A DNA stretch of 39,055 nt from OLB19 sp964624165 (GCA_964624165.1 CAZUWG010000004.1:1-39055), one strand, 5' to 3'; numbered from the stretch's first letter, positions 1 to 8,138 are shown. The notes: generated from the sequence alone by a model not told the origin. Translations and numbers: made by a program.

Positions 1-4
1 TGCT

Positions 5-37
5 AAAAAGGCGGGCTGCGATGCTGCCCGCCTTTTT
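5..37 (+). terminator. Hairpin terminator at the left edge
   Basis: Twelve-base perfect stem (5-16 with 26-37) around a 9-nt loop. The GC core is flanked by A5 on the left and T5 on the right, so it can act as an intrinsic terminator in either direction. It probably ends a gene lying left of the window and insulates the promoter at 56-83. Confidence 0.75.
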
Positions 38-55
38 CGCACCCCCTCCGCACCA

Positions 56-83
56 TTGATTTTAATTCAAATTGTGGTATAAA
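56..83 (+). promoter_or_regulatory. Promoter of the 120-650 gene (extended -10)
   Basis: TTGATT (56-61), a 16-nt spacer, then TATAAA (78-83) preceded by TG at 75-76, giving an extended -10 of the form TGgTATAAA. The predicted transcript start near 90 leaves about 30 nt of leader before the ATG at 120. Confidence 0.6.
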
Positions 84-119
84 ATACTCAGACTGAACCA
101 GAAAAATCATGAGGCCTCG

Positions 120-650
120 ATGTGTACGACCATCACCCCCTTAGGTAACGACACCTATCGTGTTGAAAACTTTCTTTTGTCGATGCCGCATATAATAATC
201 GACGTTCGATGCTTCGGCAATGCTCCTGCAATCGTCTTTCGACATGGATACGACGGTGTTGGAGACAAGGACTGGGATCGGATCGCGATTGAAGCAGTCC
301 AGACCTGGCTCATTACTGGCCACGATCCAAGCAGCGAAGCTGCAGTAGAAGAAGCCTACTTTGAACGAGTTAAGAATGGCTTTCTCGCGGCAGCGAAAGC
401 TAGGCAGTGGCATGGTCGCCACTACACTTTTCACCTCAGCACCTATGTCCGAAATTGGCTTGCTGAAGAAAAGCAACAAGTCGACTACTGTCTCGATGAA
501 TTGTCGATCGCTGATCTCGCCAAACTGAGTCAGTATATCGAAATGGAGATTCGTAAACCCTGGACTGAGACAGCGCAGGACACCAAAAAGAAAAAAGCGA
601 AACGCAAACAGCAAGGAGAACCCCCAACCCAACTCAAACTGCCGCTGTAA
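120..650 (+). CDS. Hypothetical protein, 176 aa
   Basis: I do not recognise a family. The ATG at 120 was chosen because it follows a GAGG Shine-Dalgarno at 111-114 with 5-nt spacing; a TTG further upstream at 72 lies inside the promoter. No signal peptide or membrane segment is visible. The body mixes charged and aromatic residues (histidine/tryptophan near the middle, W-H-G-R-H-Y) and the C-terminus is a lysine-rich tail followed by a proline-rich end. The gene is a single-gene unit on the plus strand with its own promoter and terminator, opposite in direction to most of the window, like the 813 and 32356 genes. The open frame on the other strand (141-632) has no start signals and is taken as a shadow. 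Confidence 0.6.
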   Translation: MCTTITPLGNDTYRVENFLLSMPHIIIDVRCFGNAPAIVFRHGYDGVGDKDWDRIAIEAVQTWLITGHDPSSEAAVEEAYFERVKNGFLAAAKARQWHGRHYTFHLSTYVRNWLAEEKQQVDYCLDELSIADLAKLSQYIEMEIRKPWTETAQDTKKKKAKRKQQGEPPTQLKLPL

Positions 651-670
651 TTTTCAACGAACGGCGACAA

Positions 671-702
671 GCCGGCACGACCTCTCGTGCCGGCACTTTT
701 TA
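671..702 (+). terminator. Terminator of the 120-650 gene
   Basis: Perfect 10-bp GC-rich stem (671-680 with 685-694), 4-nt loop, followed by ACTTTTT. Confidence 0.85.
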
Positions 703-741
703 TCTCAAGCAGAAAAATATGGAGGGCTCTTCCCTTTTTTC

Positions 742-747
742 TATAAT
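742..747 (+). promoter_or_regulatory. -10 element upstream of the 813 gene
   Basis: Perfect TATAAT at 742-747 in an AT-rich stretch after a T-run. No good -35 hexamer is seen at 16-18 nt. It would give a leader of about 60 nt before the ATG at 813. Confidence 0.45.
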
Positions 748-812
748 ATGCTTTACTACCAACGCCTGCGTGATGCCTGCTCTTTTTTACTCATTTTTAA
801 GGGAGCGGTAGC

Positions 813-1004
813 ATGCAAAAACGAAAACCTGGGGAACGGCATTGGCCAGTTGATCACGGCGACTTTGTCTGCCATAGTCCCGTGCCACTTGAGACGCTTG
901 CGCAGATAGACTACCGCGCCACTATCGGCAACGACCCTGTTGTCATCGTGTGCGGACGAGCCTATCTGCGAGCCGTCGACGGCACGCTCGAAACCCTTGA
1001 GTAA
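813..1004 (+). CDS. Small hypothetical protein, 63 aa
   Basis: Unrecognised small protein. Support comes from its signals: GGGAG (801-805) seven nt before the ATG, TATAAT at 742-747, and a strong terminator starting just after the TAA. The product is soluble-looking, with a basic N-terminus and a valine-rich central stretch, and has no signal peptide. It is convergent with truB. It belongs with the other short plus-strand orphan genes here that carry clear Shine-Dalgarno sequences. Confidence 0.6.
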   Translation: MQKRKPGERHWPVDHGDFVCHSPVPLETLAQIDYRATIGNDPVVIVCGRAYLRAVDGTLETLE

Positions 1005-1006
1005 CT

Positions 1007-1036
1007 CTGCAGCGCCCCGCGCGCTGCAGCTTTTTT
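1007..1036 (+). terminator. Terminator between the 813 gene and truB
   Basis: Nine-bp perfect stem (1007-1015 with 1021-1029), loop CCCGC, then T6. Typical intrinsic terminator for the plus-strand gene; it may also block read-through from convergent truB. Confidence 0.85.
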
Positions 1037-1046
1037 ATATCAGCGT

Positions 1047-1718
1047 TTATGTCACTACCTCATGGAGCTTAAGCGAATCTTGGAGAGAAAAATCACCAAT
1101 CTTAGTGCGGCGCAGGGCGGCGAGGGTGGCTGGATAGCCCACTCGCCGCCCAAGCTCTTCTGCCAAAGACCGAATATACACACCTGAAGCCACATGAAAT
1201 GTTACCTCAATGAGCACCTTCCCTTCATGCTCTTTTGCTCCTTGCCAGAGCGCTTTATACACCTTCATATCTCTGTATGGCACATCATGAATGTACTCCC
1301 CCACTTTTGCCGCCGCGCGGGCTCGCTTATACATTGGCACGCCATCTTTCTTGATTGCAGAATAGGCTGACACTGGCAGTCGGTGTGTTCCACTAAGACG
1401 TTCAACTTCCTGTCTTAGCGTAGCTTCGGAGATCTCAACTCGATCCACACTGTCTACAAGCTCGCCAGTGATATCACCAGTGGATCTAGCCTCCCCCAGC
1501 AAAATGGTAGCCTCATAAACTTTATCAAGTTTGATAAATTCACTCAGCTTCTTTGTGCCTCCCTCAACCCCCAGTATCATTAGTCCGGTCGCCATCGGAT
1601 CGAGCGTCCCGGCGTGACCAAATTTTTTAATACCAGTTTTTTTTCGCAGCTGTCGTATCACATCAAAGGAGGTGATACCGGCGGGTTTATCGATAAGGAG
1701 TACTTCCGGCAACTTCAT
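1047..1718 (-). CDS. truB: tRNA pseudouridine(55) synthase TruB
   Basis: Isomerises U55 to pseudouridine in the T-loop of tRNAs. The catalytic motif H-A-G-T-L-D-P-M-A-T-G is present with the nucleophile at Asp40. The substrate-binding motif Y-S-A-I-K-K-D-G (about 118-125) and the C-terminal S-G-V-Y-I-R-S-L-A-E-E-L-G (about 178-190) are also intact. At 223 aa it is much shorter than the roughly 300-aa E. coli enzyme because the C-terminal PUA-like RNA-binding extension is absent, which is usual for minimal versions. The ATG at 1718 is one nt from the stop of the upstream antiporter gene, so the two are co-transcribed. Confidence 0.95.
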   Translation of the reverse strand: MKLPEVLLIDKPAGITSFDVIRQLRKKTGIKKFGHAGTLDPMATGLMILGVEGGTKKLSEFIKLDKVYEATILLGEARSTGDITGELVDSVDRVEISEATLRQEVERLSGTHRLPVSAYSAIKKDGVPMYKRARAAAKVGEYIHDVPYRDMKVYKALWQGAKEHEGKVLIEVTFHVASGVYIRSLAEELGRRVGYPATLAALRRTKIGDFSLQDSLKLHEVVT

Positions 1719-1719
1719 A

Positions 1720-2664
1720 TTAAATAAAGGCAGTCAGCTTAATCAGAAAGAACCCAAAGAAAAGCAGCATAATCACTCCCTCCCACCGTGTAATCTGTCG
1801 CGCCAGCCCCGCCACAAAGAGAATAAGTGACGCTGCTACCATCACCGCCAGTCCGAGCTCAAGCACCACCGCATCAGCTTTCAAAGGCGTGATAAGTCCA
1901 GGAATTCCGACCACCATCAACAAATTGAAAGTATTTGAACCAAAGATATTACCAATCGCCAGCTCTGCATCACCGCTTTTAAGTGCTCGAAGCGACACAA
2001 AAAGCTCTGGTAGCGATGTACCAATCGCGATTGCTGCAATTGAAACGAGCCCCAAAGGTACCGAAAGCACGGTCGTGAGTGATACCGCCGCACTCACTGT
2101 GAAGTGTGCTCCCACCAAGACTGCCGCTATGCCGCCGACAATAAAAAGTAAGGATTTTGCCTCCAGTCGTGGACGCCGCCCTTCTTTCATCACATCGGCA
2201 TCGCCTTCCTCTTCTGCATGACTAAAGAGATACCACACATAGGCTGCAAACGTGCCCAAAAGCAGTAGCGCCTCTGCTCGATCAATCATACCGTCGAGCA
2301 TCATCATTACAAAAAATACTGCGGTAATGAAAAAGAGTGGCAATTCTGTACGTAGCAAATCTTGCTTAATCAATATTCGGCCTCCTACCGCAGCCAAAAG
2401 ACCAACGATCAACAAGATATTAGTGATATTAGAACCCACCGCATTCGCAATCACAATCTCAGTCGAGTCACTCAGAGCGGCAGCTATTGAGGATGCGAGC
2501 TCAGGCAGCGAGGTGCCGATTCCGACAATAAACACCCCGATCACAAATGCACTCATACCCAAGCTTGCCCCCAGCTGCTTGGCGCCATCAACAAAAAAAT
2601 CCGCTCCCTTTACCAGCACTGTCAAGGCTGCTACCAAGATTAGTATCGTACTCAATAGTTCCAT
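1720..2664 (-). CDS. Ca2+/Na+ (CaCA family) antiporter, YrbG-like
   Basis: Integral membrane cation/Ca2+ exchanger, 314 aa. Two inverted alpha-repeats are clear: G-I-G-T-S-L-P-E-L with G-S-N-I-T-N in the first half, and A-I-G-T-S-L-P-E-L with G-S-N-T-F-N in the second. The conserved Glu and Asn residues form the ion site in this family. About ten hydrophobic segments are visible, with an acidic/basic cytoplasmic loop near the middle. I take the ATG at 2664; an in-frame TTG lies two codons upstream. No Shine-Dalgarno is visible. It follows atpC by 59 nt with no terminator between, so it may be read from the atp operon or from an unrecognised promoter. The ion specificity cannot be told from sequence. 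Confidence 0.9.
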   Translation of the reverse strand: MELLSTILILVAALTVLVKGADFFVDGAKQLGASLGMSAFVIGVFIVGIGTSLPELASSIAAALSDSTEIVIANAVGSNITNILLIVGLLAAVGGRILIKQDLLRTELPLFFITAVFFVMMMLDGMIDRAEALLLLGTFAAYVWYLFSHAEEEGDADVMKEGRRPRLEAKSLLFIVGGIAAVLVGAHFTVSAAVSLTTVLSVPLGLVSIAAIAIGTSLPELFVSLRALKSGDAELAIGNIFGSNTFNLLMVVGIPGLITPLKADAVVLELGLAVMVAASLILFVAGLARQITRWEGVIMLLFFGFFLIKLTAFI

Positions 2665-2723
2665 ATACAATAATTAAAACACATCCGAGCGCCAAATGGA
2701 CGCGCACATTTAATAACCCAAGG

Positions 2724-2969
2724 CTACGTAATAATCGTCACTTGGTTGTTACTCACTTCGAGCGTACCGCTTTCAATGGGAAAAACTTCTCGTGATCCAT
2801 CAATACCAACTACGACAATCTCACCTTTGCGTAGAGGTGAAATAAGCGGCGCATGGTGCGCCAAGAGCTGCATTTCTCCCATTACCCCCGGTACAGACAC
2901 CGAGATCGCTTCCGCCGCAAACAGCGCCCCACTGACATCTGAAATTGTAAGTGTAAATGTGTTTGACAT
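2724..2969 (-). CDS. atpC: F-type ATP synthase epsilon subunit (short)
   Basis: Central-stalk subunit of F1. The 81 residues cover only the N-terminal beta-sandwich domain, with the characteristic P-G-x-x-G-E-M-x-L-L-A-x-H-A-P-L-I-x-P-L-R-x-G pattern (G-V-M-G-E-M-Q-L-L-A-H-H-A-P). The C-terminal two-helix domain found in 130-140-aa bacterial proteins is missing. In other bacteria that domain inhibits ATP hydrolysis, so this enzyme probably lacks epsilon-type inhibition. Last gene of the atp operon, 3 nt after atpD. Confidence 0.93.
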   Translation of the reverse strand: MSNTFTLTISDVSGALFAAEAISVSVPGVMGEMQLLAHHAPLISPLRKGEIVVVGIDGSREVFPIESGTLEVSNNQVTIIT

Positions 2970-2972
2970 AGA

Positions 2973-4346
2973 CTATAAAACCTCATCAATACTGCCCTTC
3001 ATATAGAAGGCTTGCTCGTTTTTATCATCATGCTTACCGTCGAGAATTTCTGCAAAACCGCGAATTGTATCCTCAAGCTTTACATACTTTCCTGGCGATC
3101 CGGTAAAGACTTCGGCGACAGAAAATGGCTGACTCAAAAAACGCTGGATCTTACGAGCCCGATACACTGTCTGCTTGTCTTCTTCTGACAATTCTTCAAT
3201 CCCTAGGATTGCAATAATGTCTTGTAAGTCTTTATATCGCTGCAGGACAAGCTTCACTCCTTGCGCCACTCGATAATGCTCTTCCCCTACAATTTGTGGA
3301 TCGAGTGCTGAAGAGTTACTTTCAAGCGGATCAATGGCTGGGTAGATACCGAGCGAAGCAAGCTGGCGAGACAGCGATACTGTGGAGTCGAGGTGAGCAA
3401 AGGTCGTCGCTGGCGCTGGGTCGGTAAGGTCGTCTGCTGGCACGTACACGGCCTGGATGGAAGTAATAGATCCTTTTTTGGTAGAGGTAATACGTTCCTG
3501 CATCTTCCCCATCTCTTCAGCTAATGTTGGTTGGTACCCTACCGCAGACGATACGCGACCAAGCAATGAGGATACCTCTTGTCCGGCCTGAGTAAAGCGG
3601 AACACATTGTCCATAAAGAAAAGTACGTCCTTGCCGCCGCCTCCGTCGCGAAGTGCTTCAGCCATAGTAAGTCCTGTAAGACCGACACGAGCACGCGCCC
3701 CCGGTACTTCATTCATCTGACCAAAAACTAGTGCCGTTTTATCGAGCACGCCAGAGTCCTTCATTTCATGATAGAGATCATTTCCTTCACGCACACGTTC
3801 ACCGACTCCCGCGAAGACTGAGTAACCGCCGTGATTGGTCGCTACGTTGTTGATGAGCTCCTGAATCAGTACCGTCTTCCCTACTCCTGCCCCTCCAAAG
3901 AGTCCGACCTTTCCTCCTTTAATGAAAGGTGCCAAAAGATCGACAGATTTAATACCAGTTTCAAACACTTCTGTCTTGGTCGACTGATCAACAAATGCCG
4001 GGGCCTCCTGATGAATCGCACGCATTTTGTCGCCAGAAAGCGCCTTACCCCCGTCGAGTGTATCGCCGAGCACATTGAAGAGACGGCCGAGTGACTGTTC
4101 ACCGACTGGCACCGAAATAGGCGCCCCTGTGTCTTTTACTTCCATACCGCGGACCAATCCTTGCGTATCTTGCATAGCAATCGCGCGTACACGATCGAGT
4201 CCTACATGTTGCGCTATCTCGAGCGTAATCGTCTCTTTATCACGTTCGACTTTTAGGGCATTCAATAGTGCTGGTACGCCATCCTTGAAATAGACGTCTA
4301 CTACCGGGCCGATGATCTGGGTAATGGTTCCTGTGTTTGTGCTCAT
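2973..4346 (-). CDS. atpD: F-type ATP synthase beta subunit
   Basis: Catalytic subunit of F1, 457 aa, near the usual length. The Walker A loop G-G-A-G-V-G-K-T is at residues 151-158. Downstream are G-E-R-V-R-E-G-N-D-L-Y, a Walker B region ending D-N-V-F-R-F-T-Q-A-G, the S-A-V-G-Y-Q-P-T-L-A motif, and an intact E-L-S-E-E-D (DELSEED) lever. All residues expected for catalysis appear present. The gene is separated from atpG by 95 nt containing a long hairpin, the largest gap in the operon. Confidence 0.98.
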   Translation of the reverse strand: MSTNTGTITQIIGPVVDVYFKDGVPALLNALKVERDKETITLEIAQHVGLDRVRAIAMQDTQGLVRGMEVKDTGAPISVPVGEQSLGRLFNVLGDTLDGGKALSGDKMRAIHQEAPAFVDQSTKTEVFETGIKSVDLLAPFIKGGKVGLFGGAGVGKTVLIQELINNVATNHGGYSVFAGVGERVREGNDLYHEMKDSGVLDKTALVFGQMNEVPGARARVGLTGLTMAEALRDGGGGKDVLFFMDNVFRFTQAGQEVSSLLGRVSSAVGYQPTLAEEMGKMQERITSTKKGSITSIQAVYVPADDLTDPAPATTFAHLDSTVSLSRQLASLGIYPAIDPLESNSSALDPQIVGEEHYRVAQGVKLVLQRYKDLQDIIAILGIEELSEEDKQTVYRARKIQRFLSQPFSVAEVFTGSPGKYVKLEDTIRGFAEILDGKHDDKNEQAFYMKGSIDEVL

Positions 4347-4393
4347 AATTGTATGTAATAAATTGTAATGTGTTTGAAACTCGGTACCACCGA

Positions 4394-4428
4394 GAAGGAA
4401 ATTTTTTACGGAGTAAAAAATTTCCTTC
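4394..4428 (-). other. Long hairpin between atpG and atpD
   Basis: Perfect 16-bp stem (4394-4409 with 4413-4428) closed by a 3-nt loop, with outer complementary bases (GGTAC at 4383-4387 and GTACC near 4435-4439) that extend it imperfectly. No T-run follows on the minus strand, so it is unlikely to be a full terminator. Candidate mRNA processing or stabilising site that could set beta-subunit expression. Confidence 0.7.
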
Positions 4429-4441
4429 CGGGGAGTACCCG

Positions 4442-5350
4442 CTACTTCATCGCTTCCATACCACCAGTAATCTCTGCCACTTCCGCAGTGATCGCTGCTT
4501 GGCGGGCCTTATTAAACTTGAGCGTCAATGCTTTCGCCACCTCTTTTGTCTTATCAGTTGCATTTTTCATCGCCACCATTCGTGCTGAATGTTCACTTGC
4601 CTTACTCTCAAGCAGTGCGTGATACACCACCACCTGCACCAGCTGCTCAACCAAAGTTGTAAAGACTTCCTCGGCTGAAGGCTCTATAGCGTACGCCACC
4701 GCCCCTTCCACCGCCTTACCTTTCTGTTCGCTAAATTTTCCTCGTTTGGGACGAATATCTTCCTTCAACTCAGCGAGCTCATCACGCTTAAGCGGAAGGA
4801 TGGTACGCACTTTTGGCTTTTGTTCAAATGTTGAGAGGAAATTTTGATACACCACACATACTTCTTTGTACGTATCATCTTTCAAAAACGCTTCGAGTGC
4901 ACCTTCCGCCATCGCGCGCACATCTTTGACTGCGATATCATCATGCACATTCATATATTCTCCCAGCGTGGTCAGCCCTTCTCGTTTGGCAAATTCGACT
5001 GCTTTACGTCCCACCGCTAGCACATCGACATCTTTGCGCTCACTAAGCAATATCTCAACTTGCTTCAAAACTGCACTATTGACACTGCCGGCCAGTCCTT
5101 TATCGCTTGTCACCACCACTGCCAGTGTTCGTCCTTTTTCGCGAGCGAGCATAAAAGGATGCTCAACCACCTCATCAAAGGCACTCACTTCAGCCAAAAT
5201 ATGAAGCGCAGAAAAAACATACGGACGGGCCTGAAGAGCTTTTTCCTGACTTTTACGCATCTTTACCGCCGAAACAGACTCCATGGCTTTAGTCACCTGG
5301 CCGGTTTTCTTGGTAGCGATAATTTTGTTTTTGATTTGCTTGAGTGCCAT
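4442..5350 (-). CDS. atpG: F-type ATP synthase gamma subunit
   Basis: Rotor shaft of F1, 302 aa, a typical length. The N-terminal helix carries the family pattern I-K-N-K-I-x-x-T-K-K-T-G-Q-V-T-K-A-M-E-x-V-S-A-V-K-M, the Rossmann-like middle has V-V-T-S-D-K-G-L-A-G-S-x-N, and the C-terminal coiled coil ends in K-F-N-K-A-R-Q-A-A-I-T-A-E-V-A-E-I. ATG at 5350, 7 nt after the atpA stop. Fourth F1 gene of the operon. Confidence 0.97.
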   Translation of the reverse strand: MALKQIKNKIIATKKTGQVTKAMESVSAVKMRKSQEKALQARPYVFSALHILAEVSAFDEVVEHPFMLAREKGRTLAVVVTSDKGLAGSVNSAVLKQVEILLSERKDVDVLAVGRKAVEFAKREGLTTLGEYMNVHDDIAVKDVRAMAEGALEAFLKDDTYKEVCVVYQNFLSTFEQKPKVRTILPLKRDELAELKEDIRPKRGKFSEQKGKAVEGAVAYAIEPSAEEVFTTLVEQLVQVVVYHALLESKASEHSARMVAMKNATDKTKEVAKALTLKFNKARQAAITAEVAEITGGMEAMK

Positions 5351-5357
5351 AGTGTAC

Positions 5358-6935
5358 TTACGCTATCTCCTCTTCTTTATAGTAGGTGGCGTGTGAGTCT
5401 TTGAAAGCCTTCATGGCAGCTTCGAGACCAGCAACCACTTCGTCAGTTAAATCTTTACCTGTCTCAATCGCATCAAGTGTTGCTTTGTACTCTCGGCTGA
5501 TAAAATCCTGCCACAATCCCTCAATTTCGCTCGTTGCCTCTACTGCCGCCTTGTCAAACAGTCCGTTGTTGGCGGCATAAAGAGAGACAACTTGCTTATA
5601 AAACGGCATAGGATTGTTTTGTTTTTGCTTTAAAAGCTCGACATAAGTGCGTCCACTTTCAATCCGCGCTTTCGTTTCATCATCAAGATCAGACGCAAAC
5701 TGCATAAATGCCTCAAGCTCTCGAAACTGCGCCAACTCAAGACGGATCTTTCCCGATACTTTTTTCATTGCTTTAGTTTGTGCAGAAGAACCAACGCGCG
5801 ATACTGAAATACCCACATTCAAAGCCGGACGAATACCTTTGTTGAAAAGATCAGTTTCAAGGAAAATCTGACCGTCAGTAATCGAAATCACGTTGGTAGG
5901 AATGTAAGCAGACACATCTCCTTCTTGCGTTTCAATAATCGGCAAGGCGGTGATCGATCCGCCGCCGAGCTCTTTACTGAGCTTTGCCGAACGCTCCAAA
6001 AGTCGTGAGTGGAGATAAAAGATATCTCCAGGGTACGCCTCTCGCCCTGGCGGACGACGCAGCAAGAGCGAGAGCTGACGGTACGCGTTGGCGTGCTTGG
6101 TAAGGTCGTCAAGCACTACTACGACATCACGACCTTGTTCCATGAAATATTCTCCCACCGCCATTCCAGCAAATGGCGCCAGGAACAAGAGTGGGGATGC
6201 TTCAGAAGCCGATGTCGCAATGACTGTCGTGTATTCCATCGCACCCGCCTCCTCAAGCTTTGCTACCAGCGACGCAGTTTTTGAACGCTTTTGTCCGATT
6301 GCAACATAGATACAAATCGGACGCTTCTCTTTCGGCTCGTACTTTTGGTTGATGATAGTGTCGATGGCAATGGTTGTTTTACCAGTCCCACGATCACCAA
6401 TAATCAACTCTCGTTGTCCACGACCAATCGGGATCATCGCGTCGATCGACTTGATCCCGGTGTGCACTGGCTCATTAACAGCACTTCTATCCATCACTCC
6501 GTAAGCCACACGCTCGATTGGCATTTCCCGGTCGCCCTTTAGTGTGCCCTTACCATCAATCGCTTCTCCGAGCGGGTTGATGACACGCCCGATCACATCC
6601 TCACCCACTGACAGTGAGAGAAGTTTCCCTGTGCGATGCACGTGCATGCCTTCAGCAATTCGGTTGGTTTCCCCGAGTGTTACCACTTTCACCACATCCT
6701 CTTCGAGGTTGAGTATAAGACCAAAGAGAGCATCTTTTTGTTCCAAGACCTCCTTGAGCGCTTTTCCTTGACCGTCTTCAAAGACGACCATTTCCATCAT
6801 CTGCGCATCGGGCATGCCTGAAATTTCGACAATACCGTCACCCACAGCTTCCACTACACCAATTTCTTTTGGCGTAGTTGGACTTTTTAGCTGCTCGATC
6901 TCGTGCTTAATTTTTTCAACAATATTTTTACTCAT
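5358..6935 (-). CDS. atpA: F-type ATP synthase alpha subunit
   Basis: Non-catalytic nucleotide-binding subunit of F1, 525 aa. Walker A G-D-R-G-T-G-K-T is near residues 180-187. The arginine-finger region S-V-S-R-V-G-S-S-A-Q is intact. I chose the ATG at 6935 (M-S-K-N); an in-frame TTG three codons upstream adds only three residues and abuts the atpH stop. Spacing to atpH is 9 nt. Confidence 0.97.
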   Translation of the reverse strand: MSKNIVEKIKHEIEQLKSPTTPKEIGVVEAVGDGIVEISGMPDAQMMEMVVFEDGQGKALKEVLEQKDALFGLILNLEEDVVKVVTLGETNRIAEGMHVHRTGKLLSLSVGEDVIGRVINPLGEAIDGKGTLKGDREMPIERVAYGVMDRSAVNEPVHTGIKSIDAMIPIGRGQRELIIGDRGTGKTTIAIDTIINQKYEPKEKRPICIYVAIGQKRSKTASLVAKLEEAGAMEYTTVIATSASEASPLLFLAPFAGMAVGEYFMEQGRDVVVVLDDLTKHANAYRQLSLLLRRPPGREAYPGDIFYLHSRLLERSAKLSKELGGGSITALPIIETQEGDVSAYIPTNVISITDGQIFLETDLFNKGIRPALNVGISVSRVGSSAQTKAMKKVSGKIRLELAQFRELEAFMQFASDLDDETKARIESGRTYVELLKQKQNNPMPFYKQVVSLYAANNGLFDKAAVEATSEIEGLWQDFISREYKATLDAIETGKDLTDEVVAGLEAAMKAFKDSHATYYKEEEIA

Positions 6936-6944
6936 AGACTTCAA

Positions 6945-7331
6945 TTACTCTGTGGTGATGGACCGGTACAGGGATACCAGTGCCTGCTTATAACTTTTAT
7001 CTACAACCTGATGCCGATAACGTACCACACTGCCGCCAACCAATGACGGGTCAATGTGTGTCATACGTGACTTATCTTCTACAGCCAACTCTCGAAGCGA
7101 AGCTTCAATTTCTACTTTAAGTACCTCAACGTCAGACTCCCGAGCAAGTGAGACAATCACCCGATCAGCATCATCGGCTTCAAGTACGCGCACCACCCGC
7201 TCCAGCACTGGGCGAAGCAATGGAAGATGCCGACGAGCACTCATCGTGTCACGAAGACCGCGCACGATCGTGTCGATCGCAACTCCTTCATGCACTAAGG
7301 CCACTACCGCTTGTACGTACTGTGCTTTCAT
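6945..7331 (-). CDS. atpH: F-type ATP synthase delta subunit (short)
   Basis: Peripheral-stalk connector between the b dimer and the top of F1. Only 128 aa against about 175-180 in most bacteria. The conserved C-terminal strand-helix region D-P-S-L-V-G-G-S-V-V-R-Y and V-D-K-S-Y-K is recognisable, while the N-terminal helical bundle that binds alpha is shortened. Identity rests on that motif and on the invariant position between atpF and atpA. Confidence 0.88.
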   Translation of the reverse strand: MKAQYVQAVVALVHEGVAIDTIVRGLRDTMSARRHLPLLRPVLERVVRVLEADDADRVIVSLARESDVEVLKVEIEASLRELAVEDKSRMTHIDPSLVGGSVVRYRHQVVDKSYKQALVSLYRSITTE

Positions 7332-7334
7332 AGA

Positions 7335-7784
7335 TTATGATGCCTTTTCACGCAGGATGCGTTCCGCGGCCAATAGAGCGGCTTTGGCCACATCTGCCTC
7401 AGCTTCTTTAGCGGCTTTTATTTTTAGCTGCTCACTTGCGCTTTCCGCTGCCGCCACGATGCTTTCTGCTTTCGACGCAGCCTCTTTGACAATTTCATCA
7501 CTGCGAGTAGCAGCTTGACTCGCGGCGGCAGCGTTGATCTCAACCGCTTTTTGTTCCGCAGCGGTCAGGATGGCTTTCTTCTCGCCATCGGCAGTGGCTT
7601 TTGCCTTGGCGGCCGCTTCTGCATCTTTGATGCCTTGAACAATTTTTTCTTCTCGCTCTTTGAGCAACTTCAACATCGGTTTATAGAGGAAATACGAAAG
7701 CAATGCCAACAAGATTACAAAGTTGATAATCTGGGCAACGATAAGCTTGGCGTCGATTCCAAAAGACTGAATGAGTTGTTCCAT
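7335..7784 (-). CDS. atpF: F-type ATP synthase b subunit
   Basis: Membrane-anchored peripheral stalk, 149 aa. One N-terminal membrane helix (about residues 15-34), then the conserved Y-K-P-M-L-K-L-L-K-E-R-E-E-K-I segment and a long alanine/lysine/glutamate-rich helix predicted to form the coiled-coil dimer. A single b gene is present, so a homodimer is expected rather than a b/b' pair. It is 3 nt from atpH. Confidence 0.95.
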   Translation of the reverse strand: MEQLIQSFGIDAKLIVAQIINFVILLALLSYFLYKPMLKLLKEREEKIVQGIKDAEAAAKAKATADGEKKAILTAAEQKAVEINAAAASQAATRSDEIVKEAASKAESIVAAAESASEQLKIKAAKEAEADVAKAALLAAERILREKAS

Positions 7785-7809
7785 AGGCGAGATAAGTAAC
7801 TGCTAAGGG

Positions 7810-8064
7810 TTACGCAAACTTGATAATAAAGGCTACCACAAGCGCAAAGATTGCCAACGCTTCCACGAAGACAATACCAAGAATCATTGTGCTCTGGATT
7901 TTGCTGGCTGCTTCTGGGTTGCGTCCGATCGCTTCAAGTGCTTTGGCAACCAAAATACCGATACCGATACCTGGACCAAACACACCCACTGCCGCCGCGA
8001 ATGCCATCGCGAGCGACTTAATTGCGTCAGCGTTCAATGCTGCGATTTCAATTGCTGATTCCAT
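7810..8064 (-). CDS. atpE: F-type ATP synthase c subunit (rotor ring)
   Basis: Two-helix hairpin proteolipid of the Fo rotor, 84 aa. The polar loop is G-R-N-P-E and the ion-carrying carboxylate is Glu68 in V-F-V-E-A-L-A. Na+-binding rings carry a Gln in the first helix (G-P-G-x-G-Q-G) and Ser/Thr after the Glu. Here those positions are Ile35 and Ala, so proton coupling is the better inference. A 74-nt spacer with a hairpin separates it from atpB, which may serve the higher synthesis this subunit needs. Confidence 0.96.
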   Translation of the reverse strand: MESAIEIAALNADAIKSLAMAFAAAVGVFGPGIGIGILVAKALEAIGRNPEAASKIQSTMILGIVFVEALAIFALVVAFIIKFA

Positions 8065-8102
8065 AATAATAACTAAATTTTAAATAAATAATGGACAAGT
8101 AC

Positions 8103-8127
8103 GAGCCAACGCATCTGGCGCAGGCTC
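8103..8127 (-). other. Hairpin in the atpB-atpE spacer
   Basis: Stem GAGCC/GGCTC (8103-8107 with 8123-8127) with an inner CGC/GCG (8110-8112 with 8118-8120), lying just after the atpB stop. Possibly a processing or stability element before atpE; no T-run follows. Confidence 0.45.
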
Positions 8128-8138
8128 ATGATTATCCA

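Noticed and set aside
141..632. Open frame on the minus strand opposite the first gene
   Set aside because: No start signals, no terminator on that side, and the plus-strand frame has promoter, Shine-Dalgarno and terminator.
2252..2677. Plus-strand open frame opposite the antiporter
   Set aside because: Low-complexity Ser/Ile/Lys-rich translation expected from the complement of a membrane-protein gene; no ribosome-binding site.
4394..4428. True terminator inside the atp operon
   Set aside because: No T-run after the stem on the transcribed strand, and atpD and atpC must be expressed with the rest.
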